Below, in pieces: positions 9,054-17,978 of a stretch of 64,000 nt of DNA (position 1 is the first letter of the stretch; each line of letters begins with the position of its first letter). The DNA lies in contig OZ038384.1 in NCBI GenBank assembly GCA_964036045.1, positions 49,886,843-49,950,842 on the forward strand, in the 5' to 3' direction. A program made the translations under genes and the position numbers. The notes under the pieces were generated by a model, which saw only the letters and a list, made by a program, of their open reading frames with translations, ran no database searches and had not been told where the DNA came from. The DNA is from Eutreptiella sp. 'Long Island Sound 2002'. Taxonomy: Eukaryota; Euglenozoa; Euglenophyceae; Eutreptiales; Eutreptiaceae.

Positions 9054-11360
9054 CTAATGTTGATTACTACTGGCAGCGCTCGACGATTGAACACAGATGG
9101 CAGAAATAGCATCACAGTCGGATGCACCTGGTAAAAATCGAGTGTCAAACTCATTCAGCTCCGAAAGGACAGCCACGGGGGCGTCGGAATCATCACTGTG
9201 AACAGACACTGCTTCTGGAGGGGGGGGGTCCGGGTCCCATCCATCATCACCCACAAAATCAGCAGCCCTCAGGTCTGGATCTCCGGCTGCCCCACCAGCA
9301 GGGGGGGGGGGTTCCTCATCACTGTCACTGTCGCCATCAGCATTGGGGGGGGCGGGTATCCGGGCGGGGTCCCTTTGCGCAAAAGCGCGTGCTGGCCGGC
9401 GTCGCTTGTACCGGTCTGGTGTATTACATGCGCGTAACATGTCCTGTGCCTGTGCTACTGTTGTGTCCATATCACCTGGAGGACGCTGTGGCACGTGTCT
9501 ACCCAGCTCTGTCATCACATCAGCATCAGCTTTAACAGGTTTAACAAGTGTCTGCAATGTCTTGGCACATAGATCTCGGTAATGCTCTGCAGTGAGCACC
9601 GTATCTAGTGCGCAAGGAAAATCCATCTTGGCAGGATCCCACCTGTCTTGCACGATACTCGACTTCTGACTAAACCAGACCAGGGGGGGTATAACACCAA
9701 CATCAAATGGCGCCATCAATCTGCTAAAACGACGATTAACCAGTTGTGGCAGTCCCTTGGGAACATTAACGTACTGCAGGTCCTTTGGGGTCTGGTCTGC
9801 AACGGGAGTGAGTAGAAACAGGTCATGCACCTGTTGCAACGTACAGTTCCCAGGGTGTTGTGCCATTAAGTGCACAACACGGCTTAGCAGGGCCTCACAC
9901 GGTTCCTCACTGTGTGCCACCCCAGGTAAGCGGGCAAACCACTGCGACCACAACAGCCTAGCAACAACAATGGTGCGCACATATTCAACCTTGTCCTCAT
10001 AACCTAGGGTGAGCCTCAGAAGGACGTGTAGACAACGGCTCAACAATGGCCCTGCAGCGTGCTGCTCTCCCTGTGCAGACCAATGACAATCCCTCACTTG
10101 CGACCCAATAATAAACAAGGCTGGAATGTAACCATACAGCAGTGTTACCAACCCTTGCACCTGTGTAAGAAGTGTGCTGTGATTAGCGTTACCCGGTCGG
10201 TGCAAACCCCTTAGAGTCTGTAACTTCTGTTCCAAAGGTTGGCGCCACTTATGGGCCAAGTGCAAGAGCACCAGAATCATACGCTCCATATAGATTAGTT
10301 TCGGAAAGTTGGGCACTGCAGTGCCCAAATTGAGTGAACCATAGGAAAAATAGGTAAATAAAGGGAAGAATCTTCTGTAGCACAGGGTTACACAATATTT
10401 ATATGGGTGCCATGTGCCGTACACTACCGGGGTACGTGTAATGAACAGGGGCACGTTGTACCGAGCATAGCTGATGCTGTTAACGAGCTTAAGGACACGG
10501 TAGTGAATATTTTCGTCGACCAACAATGGAAGACGGTGCTGTGTGTGCTGCTGCACCTCCTGAAGCCCGTGAATAATAGAGACAAGGTCGGGGGTAGCGG
10601 ACACAGTTAGGTCTGTGAGAAAAAAGGGGGTCCAAGCTGGGCTGGTAACATTATCCCGTCGTATGTCCCAGGGACAACGAACATGTTGAAGGCGGATGGG
10701 GTCCTCCATCAACGCTTGCAAGCCATCAATGAAGTTTTTATGGCTCTGCACCAACAAGTCTGCAGTGTACCCAATCCTCTGCCGCAAGACCATGAGGCTA
10801 GGAAAACACGGCATAATGTCGACAGGTCGTTTCAAGAGTATGATAGCACCGGCTGTACAATTAAGGGACCGGTTCTCATTACCAGGCATAGGCCGGAAGT
10901 TACGTCTATAAAAATTATCAAACCATAGAACAGCGGGTTTACCTTCCAAGGTCTGCCAAAGACTGGTGCACGCAGTTGCTCCTTGAACTGCAAAGGAGGG
11001 TACATGGTAAGAACATTGACCCATGTGAGCCAAACACCTACGTTGCACACGACTCTTGGGTTGAACACCTACAGCCGTCTTGGCACGTGGACGACACCTC
11101 TTGTGTAGAACAGACCATATATTAAAAATCTCTTGCTCAGCAACACGGAACCATTGGTCCGGCAGACAATTAACGGTCCGCCTGTCCCTTTGTTGGATGT
11201 ATTCACCAACAGACCGCCTACTTCTCCACTCCAACCGGAGATCTAACACCCACGTACAGAACGCATCGGCACCCTTATCCACACCCAGAGCCTCAGATAG
11301 ATCCTCCTTTGAAGCATATACCATCGAACTAAGGAACTGCCGGAAGGGAGCCGCATCCAT
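9054..11360 (-). CDS. A1 protein Y: putative transposase-like protein with WFDN, VDEN and YGTWH motifs
   Basis: An uninterrupted 768-codon frame from the chosen ATG at 11360 (MDAAPFRQFL). The frame stays open upstream to 11525, but that extension is hydrophobic and not shared with B or C. Residues 145-152 are LWFDNFYR, 280-288 LVDENIHYR and 313-321 VYGTWHPYK. All three are conserved in B (MWFDNWW, IIDMKIHF, MYGAWHPYK) and C (LWIDNWYR, LVDENIHYR, VYGVWHAYK). RDCHWSAQ further on is also conserved. Spaced acidic residues and the GxWH block recall the DUF6589-type proteins found in eukaryotic transposons and suggest an RNase H-like DDE nuclease; this is inference. The C-terminus is Pro- and Asp-rich. 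This is the most intact Y copy in the window. Confidence 0.65.
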   Translation of the reverse strand: MDAAPFRQFLSSMVYASKEDLSEALGVDKGADAFCTWVLDLRLEWRSRRSVGEYIQQRDRRTVNCLPDQWFRVAEQEIFNIWSVLHKRCRPRAKTAVGVQPKSRVQRRCLAHMGQCSYHVPSFAVQGATACTSLWQTLEGKPAVLWFDNFYRRNFRPMPGNENRSLNCTAGAIILLKRPVDIMPCFPSLMVLRQRIGYTADLLVQSHKNFIDGLQALMEDPIRLQHVRCPWDIRRDNVTSPAWTPFFLTDLTVSATPDLVSIIHGLQEVQQHTQHRLPLLVDENIHYRVLKLVNSISYARYNVPLFITRTPVVYGTWHPYKYCVTLCYRRFFPLFTYFSYGSLNLGTAVPNFPKLIYMERMILVLLHLAHKWRQPLEQKLQTLRGLHRPGNANHSTLLTQVQGLVTLLYGYIPALFIIGSQVRDCHWSAQGEQHAAGPLLSRCLHVLLRLTLGYEDKVEYVRTIVVARLLWSQWFARLPGVAHSEEPCEALLSRVVHLMAQHPGNCTLQQVHDLFLLTPVADQTPKDLQYVNVPKGLPQLVNRRFSRLMAPFDVGVIPPLVWFSQKSSIVQDRWDPAKMDFPCALDTVLTAEHYRDLCAKTLQTLVKPVKADADVMTELGRHVPQRPPGDMDTTVAQAQDMLRACNTPDRYKRRRPARAFAQRDPARIPAPPNADGDSDSDEEPPPPAGGAAGDPDLRAADFVGDDGWDPDPPPPEAVSVHSDDSDAPVAVLSELNEFDTRFLPGASDCDAISAICVQSSSAASSNQH
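10309..10328. repeat. A-family palindrome inside the Y coding frame
   Basis: TTGGGCACTGCAGTGCCCAA, a perfect 20-bp palindrome, encodes NLGTAVPN at Y residues 343-351. The copy in A2 at 63175-63194 is identical in the core. Confidence 0.9.
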
Positions 11361-11894
11361 GGACAAAAGTCCTGTTCGCAGGCAGCAAAGGTAAAGAGAC
11401 AAAGAAAACAGAGACACTATCACAAAACAAACCTGATGCGGCATAGACCAAAAGCAGCTAGCGAAGATCCAAACAATGTATCTCCCAATGGACGTGGAAC
11501 GTTCCAAAGCCTGGCTACACTCCAAGGTGGCAGTCAGACAACCGGCAATATATTTCCAATGAGCAGAGGATGAGTACCAACGTCCGATGATTCATACGTC
11601 CTTTGTCAGGTGTTACGCAATGGAAACCAATAAGAGTGAAATACGGAGTTTTAAATTTTTTGGACACTGCAGTGCCCAAAAGTACTGGAAGTCCATTTTC
11701 AAGTGCACATTTGGACAGGAATGGAAGTGATTGGGCAAGGTACATTGTACGTGGCCTTCCGAGTATAACACCGCGGTGCGATGACCCATGGATAACGGGT
11801 ATGCCAAGTTTTGATGCATGCTGCTGCAGTATGACATCACCTGTGGAGATGACTACAAAGGTGTACGGGAGAACCCACTGAAAAAAGCCATTTC

Positions 11895-11926
11895 AAATTT
11901 TTGGGCACTGCAGTGCCCAAAAATTT
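11895..11926. repeat. Perfect 32-bp A-family palindrome in the 5' flank of Y
   Basis: The core GGGCACTGCAGTGCCC is extended on each side by five T or A residues and then AAA/TTT, giving 32 bases of perfect dyad symmetry. It lies 212 bp from the right end of A1. A second, weaker copy lies at 11660-11680. Confidence 0.9.
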
Positions 11927-12112
11927 TAAATGATACAATTTTCAGCCCGGAATAGGGGGTGTATACGTACACCTCTGGAAGCAACAAAAGGCAAGGTTGT
12001 TGTATCCCACGATGAAAATCCACGTGGGGTTGGCCGAAAAAATGATATGCTTTTTTGGAGGGCGAAAAACGGATGTTGAAATCGCCCTGAATCGCGCCTT
12101 TCAGCAACGAAG

Positions 12113-12138
12113 TCTACGTGCGTAAAGGGCCGCCTAAG
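12113..12138 (-). repeat. Right terminal inverted repeat of A1, before target duplication AACAT (12139-12143)
   Basis: Ends GGGCCGCCTAAG and is followed directly by AACAT, the same five bases that precede the left end. Confidence 0.9.
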
Positions 12139-13631
12139 AACATGACCGCTTGGGGGATGAGATCGAAACATTTCATGTAGTCGATACTCATGCCCGCCAT
12201 TGCCCACCCTCGGAGGCGACACAGCTCCAAAAGGACCTGTGTTACCTCCGCCACATCCAGGGCGCTCCTTGCGGGGCGGAAGCCAAAGGCCGCCGGGTGT
12301 GCCTAGGACTTTTGCCACGCAATGGCATCCGCCAAGCGCACGGACAGGCCCGTGAGCGGGCGGGTGTTCAGGGGTCCCGGCGGGCCCTCCTTGGGGATGA
12401 GGGCGGTGTAGCCCACAGCCAGGCGGGTCGGCCACCTGCCCACACACTCCATTTCCCGCAGGAGGTCCGCCAGCCAGCCCAGAAGCGTGTCCGGGAGGGA
12501 GCGGAGGTCGGCGGGGCTCCATCCGTCCAGTCCCAGGCCCGCGGGCTTCATGCGGGAGGGCCCCTTGCGCAGGCAGGGGCCGTCCAGGCGCGAGGCAATC
12601 ATGGGGAGTCGCCGGACATGGTACGCACACTGGCGGAGGAAGGCCGCGGGATGTAGCTCGGCATCCGCCGTAGACTTGCGGTTTATCGGGCACCAGGTGT
12701 CCTACAAGAGGCCATCCGTCTCCGTGAGGTCGGCCGTGGCAGTGCCATTCGGCCTGAAGATCAAGGTGACTGGCGGGGCGTAGGACTCATCCTTTAGCAA
12801 CCATCACACTGCCCCTTGGTCGGAGGTCTGGGGCTGCTGCAGCCAGGCGCGCCACTCGCGCAGGCGGCCTTGGTCCTCCGCCCGCAGCGTGGCCCGGACT
12901 TTACCCGCTAGGGTCGTGTGGAGGCGGCGCAGCGACTCCAGCGTGGCCAGTCGGTCGTGTGTGCCGCGCAGTTCCAGGCCGGCATACTCCGGGCCCAACA
13001 CGCGGAGGTTGTCAGCGCGGCATCGGAGCGTTACCCACACGTGTTGCACCCCGCTCGGTGTGGCGCCCATGCCTGGCGCCCGCCGCTCCAGCCAGCGGAG
13101 GACGTCTCGGAGCGGGCCCTGGGCCGCCTAGATGTGCGCCAAGGGGCAGGTGAGCGGCCCCCCGGTGTCCTTGCGCTGTTTTGGGCATAGGCACACCTCA
13201 CGAAGTAGCTGGTCGCCCCCCCTGCCCCGGGGCAGGTGCGCAGGGGCCAGTGGCAAGGCGGCCCCCGCCGGGAGGGAGTCCAGGGCAATGTCTGGGCAGG
13301 CAAGGGGGAGGAGGGTCACCTCTGCCGCCTTGGTCCAGAACGCCCAGGACTGGTCCACGTCACCCGTGGATAGGGCCGCTCGCCAGCCGGCCTCCGGGGG
13401 GTACAGGAGGCGATGCACGGGGGGGAGCCGCCCACGTTACTCCTGCGGGGCCGGCTCAACGGGCTTAGGGCGGATGAACTTCACCACCCGCTGAGACCCA
13501 CACTTCAGGTGCAGGTCGAATCGCACCGGGGTGTGGCCAGGGATGGCGTGGAGAAGCGCCGCTAGCCCAGTTCGACCAGCAGCCCATTGACGCGTGAGGG
13601 GCGCATACCCTCTAGTCGCTGGTACAAGCAA
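12139..13631 (-). pseudogene. Retrotransposon ORF2, N-terminal RT blocks and linker
   Basis: On the minus strand LGLDGWSPADLRSLPDTLL and ALIPKEGPPGPLNTRPLT (about 12560-12350) are the RT blocks that precede the catalytic centre. They are followed by FGFRPARSALDVAEVT and then SIDYMKCFDLIP (about 12190-12155), which carries the first catalytic aspartate. A TAG lies between the two halves near 12300. The stretch 12800-13630 is the linker between endonuclease and RT, rich in Arg, Leu and Trp, with further stops near 12807, 13128 and 13437. The frame runs to the A1 target duplication at 12139-12143 and resumes at 5617. Confidence 0.8.
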
Positions 13632-15882
13632 AGGGGGTCCCGCCCGAAGGCGGATGCCAATTCAAGGTCCGCGTCCGCCAGCTAGCGGACCAGGAGGGAC
13701 CCCCCCCCCCCCCCCAGCCGAGGCATCCCAGATGCCAACCCCCCTCCCCCCCGGAATTCTGGGGGAGCGCCCCAGAACGCTTGCCGGCCCGGCCCCGGCC
13801 CGGGCGTGCATTACGTGCTGCGTGACCGCCGTGAGGCGGGTCTCGGAGAGCAGCACCACGTCCACCCGCCACTCGGCGACCGTGTGCCAGTGCGGGCGCA
13901 AGGACATGACGTTGGCCTGCGCCACGCGCAACGGCCCCGGGTGGGGGTGCACGTCCCCGCAGCACAGCAACAGGAGGGGGGAGAGGTCCCATCACTAGCC
14001 CATCAAGGAGTGGGGAGGGGTTGAGCCGCGGTCACCCCAGCGTGGGAGGGGGGGGTGGGGGGGAGCGCCCGCCCCCCCCCCGGATGGCAAGCGATCAGAG
14101 GGTGGGAGGGGAGGGGTTAGAGGGGGGGCGGAATCGCATGCCTACAGGTAAGCTGTCGCTCCTGGGCCAGACAGGCTCGCTACACCGCGGTCAGGTGGTC
14201 GGCGGAGGTCACCGGCCCAAGGTGGGCGCGCCGGGAGGCAGGGGAGGCGGTGTGGGAGATGGCGGTCCGCCACTGGCAAGCGGCAGTGGGGGGGCTAGTA
14301 GGCGCGCGGGGCCGCCGTGCTCCCATCCCTCGGCGAGGCAATCGTCCTCCCAGGCTACCTCGTACAAGAGGTCCCGGTGGGGGCCGGGGGGGACACAGCG
14401 GGGGACGTGTGGCCACCGGGCGGTGGCCCAGACCTCCCCCGGCTCCGGCAGGACGGCCCACTAGATGTTTGTGAGCCGGGGCAGGAGGGCGTGCACCTCG
14501 GCGGCCACCTCCCGCCAAGTCGCCGAGGGGACGGGGTCGGGGGGGGGGGGGGGCTAGCGGGCGGGGTCATTGTCCCACAGCCGGCCCCACGAGTAGCCTG
14601 CCGCGGCGTGGGCCCTGCCGGCAGCGGTCTCTCCCTAGAAGAGTGTGAGGCGGCGGCGCGGGCGGAGGTGCTAGCAGTCGGGGAGGTCCCAACGCTCCAC
14701 CAGTCCGTGCTAGGTCGGCAGCCACATCGGCACGCCGGTCTCCTCCTGCCACAGTGGCGCCAAGTACCAGCACCACGTGTAGGGGAGGCCGGCGCTGCAG
14801 TCGTCCGGCCGGGGGGGGCGCGCAAAGAAGACCCGGGGGTACCTCCACTCCAGTGCCGGGCTGACGGTGGCCCCCTTGGCCCCAAACTCGGGGCCATCCG
14901 GGCTCTGGACGGCGGACAGCCAGACAGGGCCGTCCACGCGCGAGTGGTGGGTGTGCCACCACCAATTCCACGCCCCGGCGAGGAGGTCCCGCAGGCGCAA
15001 GAGCCAAGGGCACAGCCCCTCGAGGGGGGCAAAGCAACAGGTGGTGCTGGCCCCCCCTCGGCGCTGGTGGGGGGCGAGGAACACCTGGTTGGCCTGGCCG
15101 CACCATCACCACAGCAGGGCGAGGCCATGCTGCCGCCGCCGGCTCCAAGGGCCAGGCCCCAAGGGCTCCAGGGGCTCCGTGGAGCCCGCGGGGGGGGGGG
15201 GGCGGGCAACAGTGCCCGCGCCCTCACCCTGGGCCTCGTCCACGTGGTCCCGGTACCCTCTAGGCGGCAGGAGGGTGTCTATACGCCCTCGGCCCAGGAA
15301 GGCGCCCCGCGGCGAGGTGATGGCCTTGAGTCCATCTCGGGGGGGAGATCTGACCCAGGCGGTGGCAGGGGCCCCGGCTCCGGTCTAAGGCGGTGGCGGG
15401 ATGGCATGGGACCGACCCGCCGCGGCACTGTGGCTGTCCCTCACGCTAAGCGTGGCCATGGGTGTGTCAGGGACCCCCCCCCCCTCCCCAGGATGGGCAG
15501 TGACCGCGGACCGGGCCGACGGGGCCCGCCTCCTAACCAAGGAGTGCCAAGGATGGAGCGTGGAGCAGCAGCATGCAACCCCCTACCACTCCCCCCCCCC
15601 TGCCCATTGCTCTGGCCCCCCTGCCGCTTTTGTTGGCGTCCGCCTCCTTGGGCAGACTTTCGCCCCCAAGCGCTTCGCATCCCACCCCCGTCGCTACCCG
15701 GTTGAGCGGCGCTCGCTGTCTACCCGGCCCGTGGACACTATCTCACCAGGGGGGGGGGGTGGCTGGGCACGTTCCCGGTCACGCTCGGTGCGAGAACTAG
15801 CCGCAGTGCCGCAGCTGTTGTGCCCCTTGCCATACCGCCACCGCCCCACTCCGGCGTGGGGTCCCCTGCCGCCACGCCAGGG
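13612..15882 (-). pseudogene. Retrotransposon ORF2, endonuclease region and upstream remnant
   Basis: At 13970-13662 the minus strand reads HPHPGPLRVAQANVMSL and then WRVDVVLLSETRLT. This fits the start of an APE-type endonuclease (the N in QANV and the catalytic E in SETRL). The rest of the endonuclease is not clear, so the domain seems truncated or scrambled. From 14000 to 15880 several minus-strand frames of 80-290 codons are rich in Pro, Arg and Gly. One of them (15084-14710) has a plausible globular, Trp-rich composition but no motif I recognise. Poly(C) and poly(G) runs of 9-16 bases break the frames repeatedly. Confidence 0.55.
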
Positions 15883-15926
15883 ATGGATCTAATTGCGGGG
15901 GTGGGTCCCCCCCCCTCCCCCCCCTG

Positions 15927-15945
15927 TTGTGACGAGGCGTCACAA
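15927..15945. repeat. Element D left palindrome
   Basis: TTGTGACG-AGG-CGTCACAA, a dyad with a 3-base centre. Half-sites (CGCGTCACAAA) follow at once. Confidence 0.75.
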
Positions 15946-16095
15946 TACGCGTCACAAAAAACCCGGTCACAGATTGAGCCACGCAGGGTACCAGGAGGCA
16001 AGCAGGACAACCCTTCAAGAGAGGCATTCAATGCAAACCATTGCATACGCCAACAAACAGTTTTTTTTTCGTTTCTTGGTAGTCCACCAGGGTTC

Positions 16096-17496
16096 TCATT
16101 CCCTGTCACTGTCATTGTCTGTACCACTTTCCTCGTCACTGACGGTGAGGGCGCTTGAGCCGGAGGCATCTGTGGAGATGCTTCCAAAAGAGGACAGGGA
16201 GCTGCCTGAATCTGAAACCAGTCCCAGGTTATCTGCAGTTTCTGGCAGAAAGCGTTCCCTGGCCCGTCCTTTTCCGTTGTCCTTTCGAGGCTTCCGCACA
16301 TTTTGAGAAGAGCGCCGCCGCCGATGCGCTGTGGTACCCCATGACTGAGCCACTAACTCGTATGGGTACCCATCATGATCTACATCCTCGGCCCCAATAA
16401 AATGCAACCGAACCATGGGCCAGCTCATTCGGTTGCGCAGGGCTATCACGATTCGGTTCACGGTTGAAATGGCCCTGCCCCATCAAAGGATGATGGGGAG
16501 GCCAAGAGAACAACCGCACCATACAACCTCAGCGGCATGGGCAGGCTTTCTGTAGCTACCAGTGCCTGCCAAAACATAATGAAAGCGTCCACACCATTCA
16601 TCTGTGACCTGTCTGCCTGCGGAAGATGAAAGTATCTTTTTTTGGCCAGTCCAAAATGCTTGTGGGCGCCATACAAATTGGGGCAGGCCAGCCCCCATTT
16701 TTTTTCTGATGCAACCACCTTGTCGATCTCCTCTTGTGTCACCGTTGCAGTTTGCCAGGTCCTGAAATCTGCAACCTGCAGCCAGGAGTATGCCTCATTC
16801 TGAAACCTTTCCTCTAGCTGTTGCAATAGCTTTGTCAACGGAATTGTTTTCGTCACATCATCGCCCCCAACCCCTTTACTGTCCAACACCCAGCCATGCA
16901 AAACAGCTTGTTTGACCTCTTTTCGCACAACTTAATTGTGACGCGACCACCTCTCATATGGACCATGTTTTTTCTGCAGTTCACGCAGCTCTTCTTTCAC
17001 TTTGCGTAACACGTTCGCAATTCGTGCCGCACAGGCATTTCGTTGTTGTCCTTCAAGAGAAAGCTGCGACAGGGATGTCAACAGGTCGTGCAACACTGCA
17101 GTGTAAACGTGGAATTTCGGGGAGGCCCTCAAATGCACTGTGACCGCGGAACCAGAGCACAGCTGACGAAACATCTCGCACCTTCGCTGTCGGAGGTGCC
17201 TGTGGTTGCTGTGCCTGCAGTGTTTCCAACAGGCTCCTCTGTTTTGTTGCTTTCCGAGGAGGTGCCATTTGTGTCGGTGGTACAGGCCGCTTGACAGGCG
17301 TCTGCAGTCTGGACCCGGCGGCCAGAGCAGCTGCGACCGCAACAACAGCACCAGCACCCACCAGAGCTGCACCCACAGAGCCCACAGCCAGAGCAATTGC
17401 TGCGGCGCGACGGGCTACACGGCTCCTTTTTTGTCGACATGCCGCGGCAGAAACACACGGCGGATCACACTGACATTCCGCTTTCTTTCGACCCAT
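16096..17496 (-). CDS. Element D protein: basic N-terminus, Rossmann-like domain related to X, acidic Ser-rich tail
   Basis: Reading from ATG 17496 (MGRKKAECQC), the first 90 residues are Cys/Arg-rich and then Ala/Val-rich. Three minus-strand frames follow in order: 17170-16932 (FHVYTAVLHDLLTSLSQLSL), 16928-16458 and 16461-16096. The central part has GVDAFIMFWQALV, LYGAVVLLASP, IVIALRNR and VRLHFIGAED. This is the same helix-strand-helix-strand order as VYIEPPRGFTLGIHALV / VLVVVAGEP in B X and IHPLVLKVAAKLVPVAIGG in A X. The end is Ser/Asp/Glu-rich (SDEESGTDNDSDRE), like X. A TAA at 16934-16932 and a one-base frame change at 16460 may mark introns or decay. No ParB-like segment was seen. Confidence 0.45.
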
Positions 17497-17803
17497 GACA
17501 GAACTGGGACAAAGGCTGTCGGAAGGATGCAGCAGACGAATCGTCAGTCTTCGGAGCCTACAAAGAACACGGTGTCAGTTGACACCGCGTCTCATCTCTA
17601 TGCTGCGCATGCAATCAGAATGTCACAGAAAACAGCAAGGTCAGAAGCAAGGTCCGAAGCACAGACACGACAAGACAACATAGACAGCAACCTGCCCACA
17701 TTCCCTAAGAAAATACCACTGCCCTCAGGAAGTACCACAGAGCCTTTTGGGTGTCACAATATTTTTAGAAAAGCTGCTTTCCCACGATGGCATATTGTAT
17801 TTT

Positions 17804-17819
17804 TTGTGACATGTCACAA
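17804..17819. repeat. Element D right palindrome
   Basis: TTGTGACATGTCACAA, a perfect 16-bp palindrome with the same arms as the left one. Confidence 0.8.
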
Positions 17820-17978
17820 TTCACTACCCCCCCCCCCACCCTCACCCCCCGAGTGGCGCACAAATTAGATCCATGCCTGCACCACCCAAGCGAGTCCCCC
17901 CCCCCGGAGGGGACTCAGGGCCATCGCGGGTCACCAGTTGGGCCCCTGTTAGCCACCGTTGACATGCCGCCAAGAACA

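Larger units (their letters stand above)
5618..12138 (-). mobile_element. DNA transposon A1 (6.52 kb), CTTAG ends, 5-bp target duplication, genes Y and X
   Basis: The left end begins CTTAGGCGGCCCTATACGC and the right end (12114-12138) is its reverse complement with one mismatch. The 5 bases AACAT flank both ends (5613-5617 and 12139-12143), and the RT frame of the host retrotransposon reads through once the element and one AACAT are removed. Two genes on the minus strand, Y (11360-9054) then X (8972-6298), match those of elements B and C in order and orientation. A second copy, A2, begins at 59667 with the same end sequence. The element carries at least nine copies or variants of the GGGCACTGCAGTGCCC palindrome. 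No known superfamily with this combination comes to mind. Confidence 0.88.
11361..12138. other. A1 5' region between Y and the right end
   Basis: No gene supported. It holds two palindromes (11660-11680 and 11895-11926) and the right inverted end. By position it should contain the promoter for Y, but no motif was recognised. Confidence 0.5.
15883..17874 (-). mobile_element. Small DNA element D (about 2.0 kb) between ORF1 and ORF2 of the retrotransposon
   Basis: ATGGATCTAATT at 15883-15894 is matched by its reverse complement at 17863-17874. Inside these, both ends carry C/G homopolymers and then a TTGTGAC...GTCACAA palindrome (15927-15945 on the left, 17804-17819 on the right). It separates the acidic end of ORF1 from ORF2, as an insertion should. 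No target duplication is obvious, so the exact ends are uncertain. It has one gene, on the minus strand. Confidence 0.6.

Noticed and set aside
9054-9740. Overlapping plus-strand frames in the Y tail
   Set aside because: They are shadows of the GC-rich, acidic Y frame.
17093-17104. ACACTGCAGTGT in element D as an A-family palindrome
   Set aside because: Only the inner 10 bases match and the outer arms differ. It lies in the D coding region and is likely chance.
15883-17874. Target duplication for element D
   Set aside because: Flanks GCCAGGG and GCCTGCA share no convincing direct repeat.
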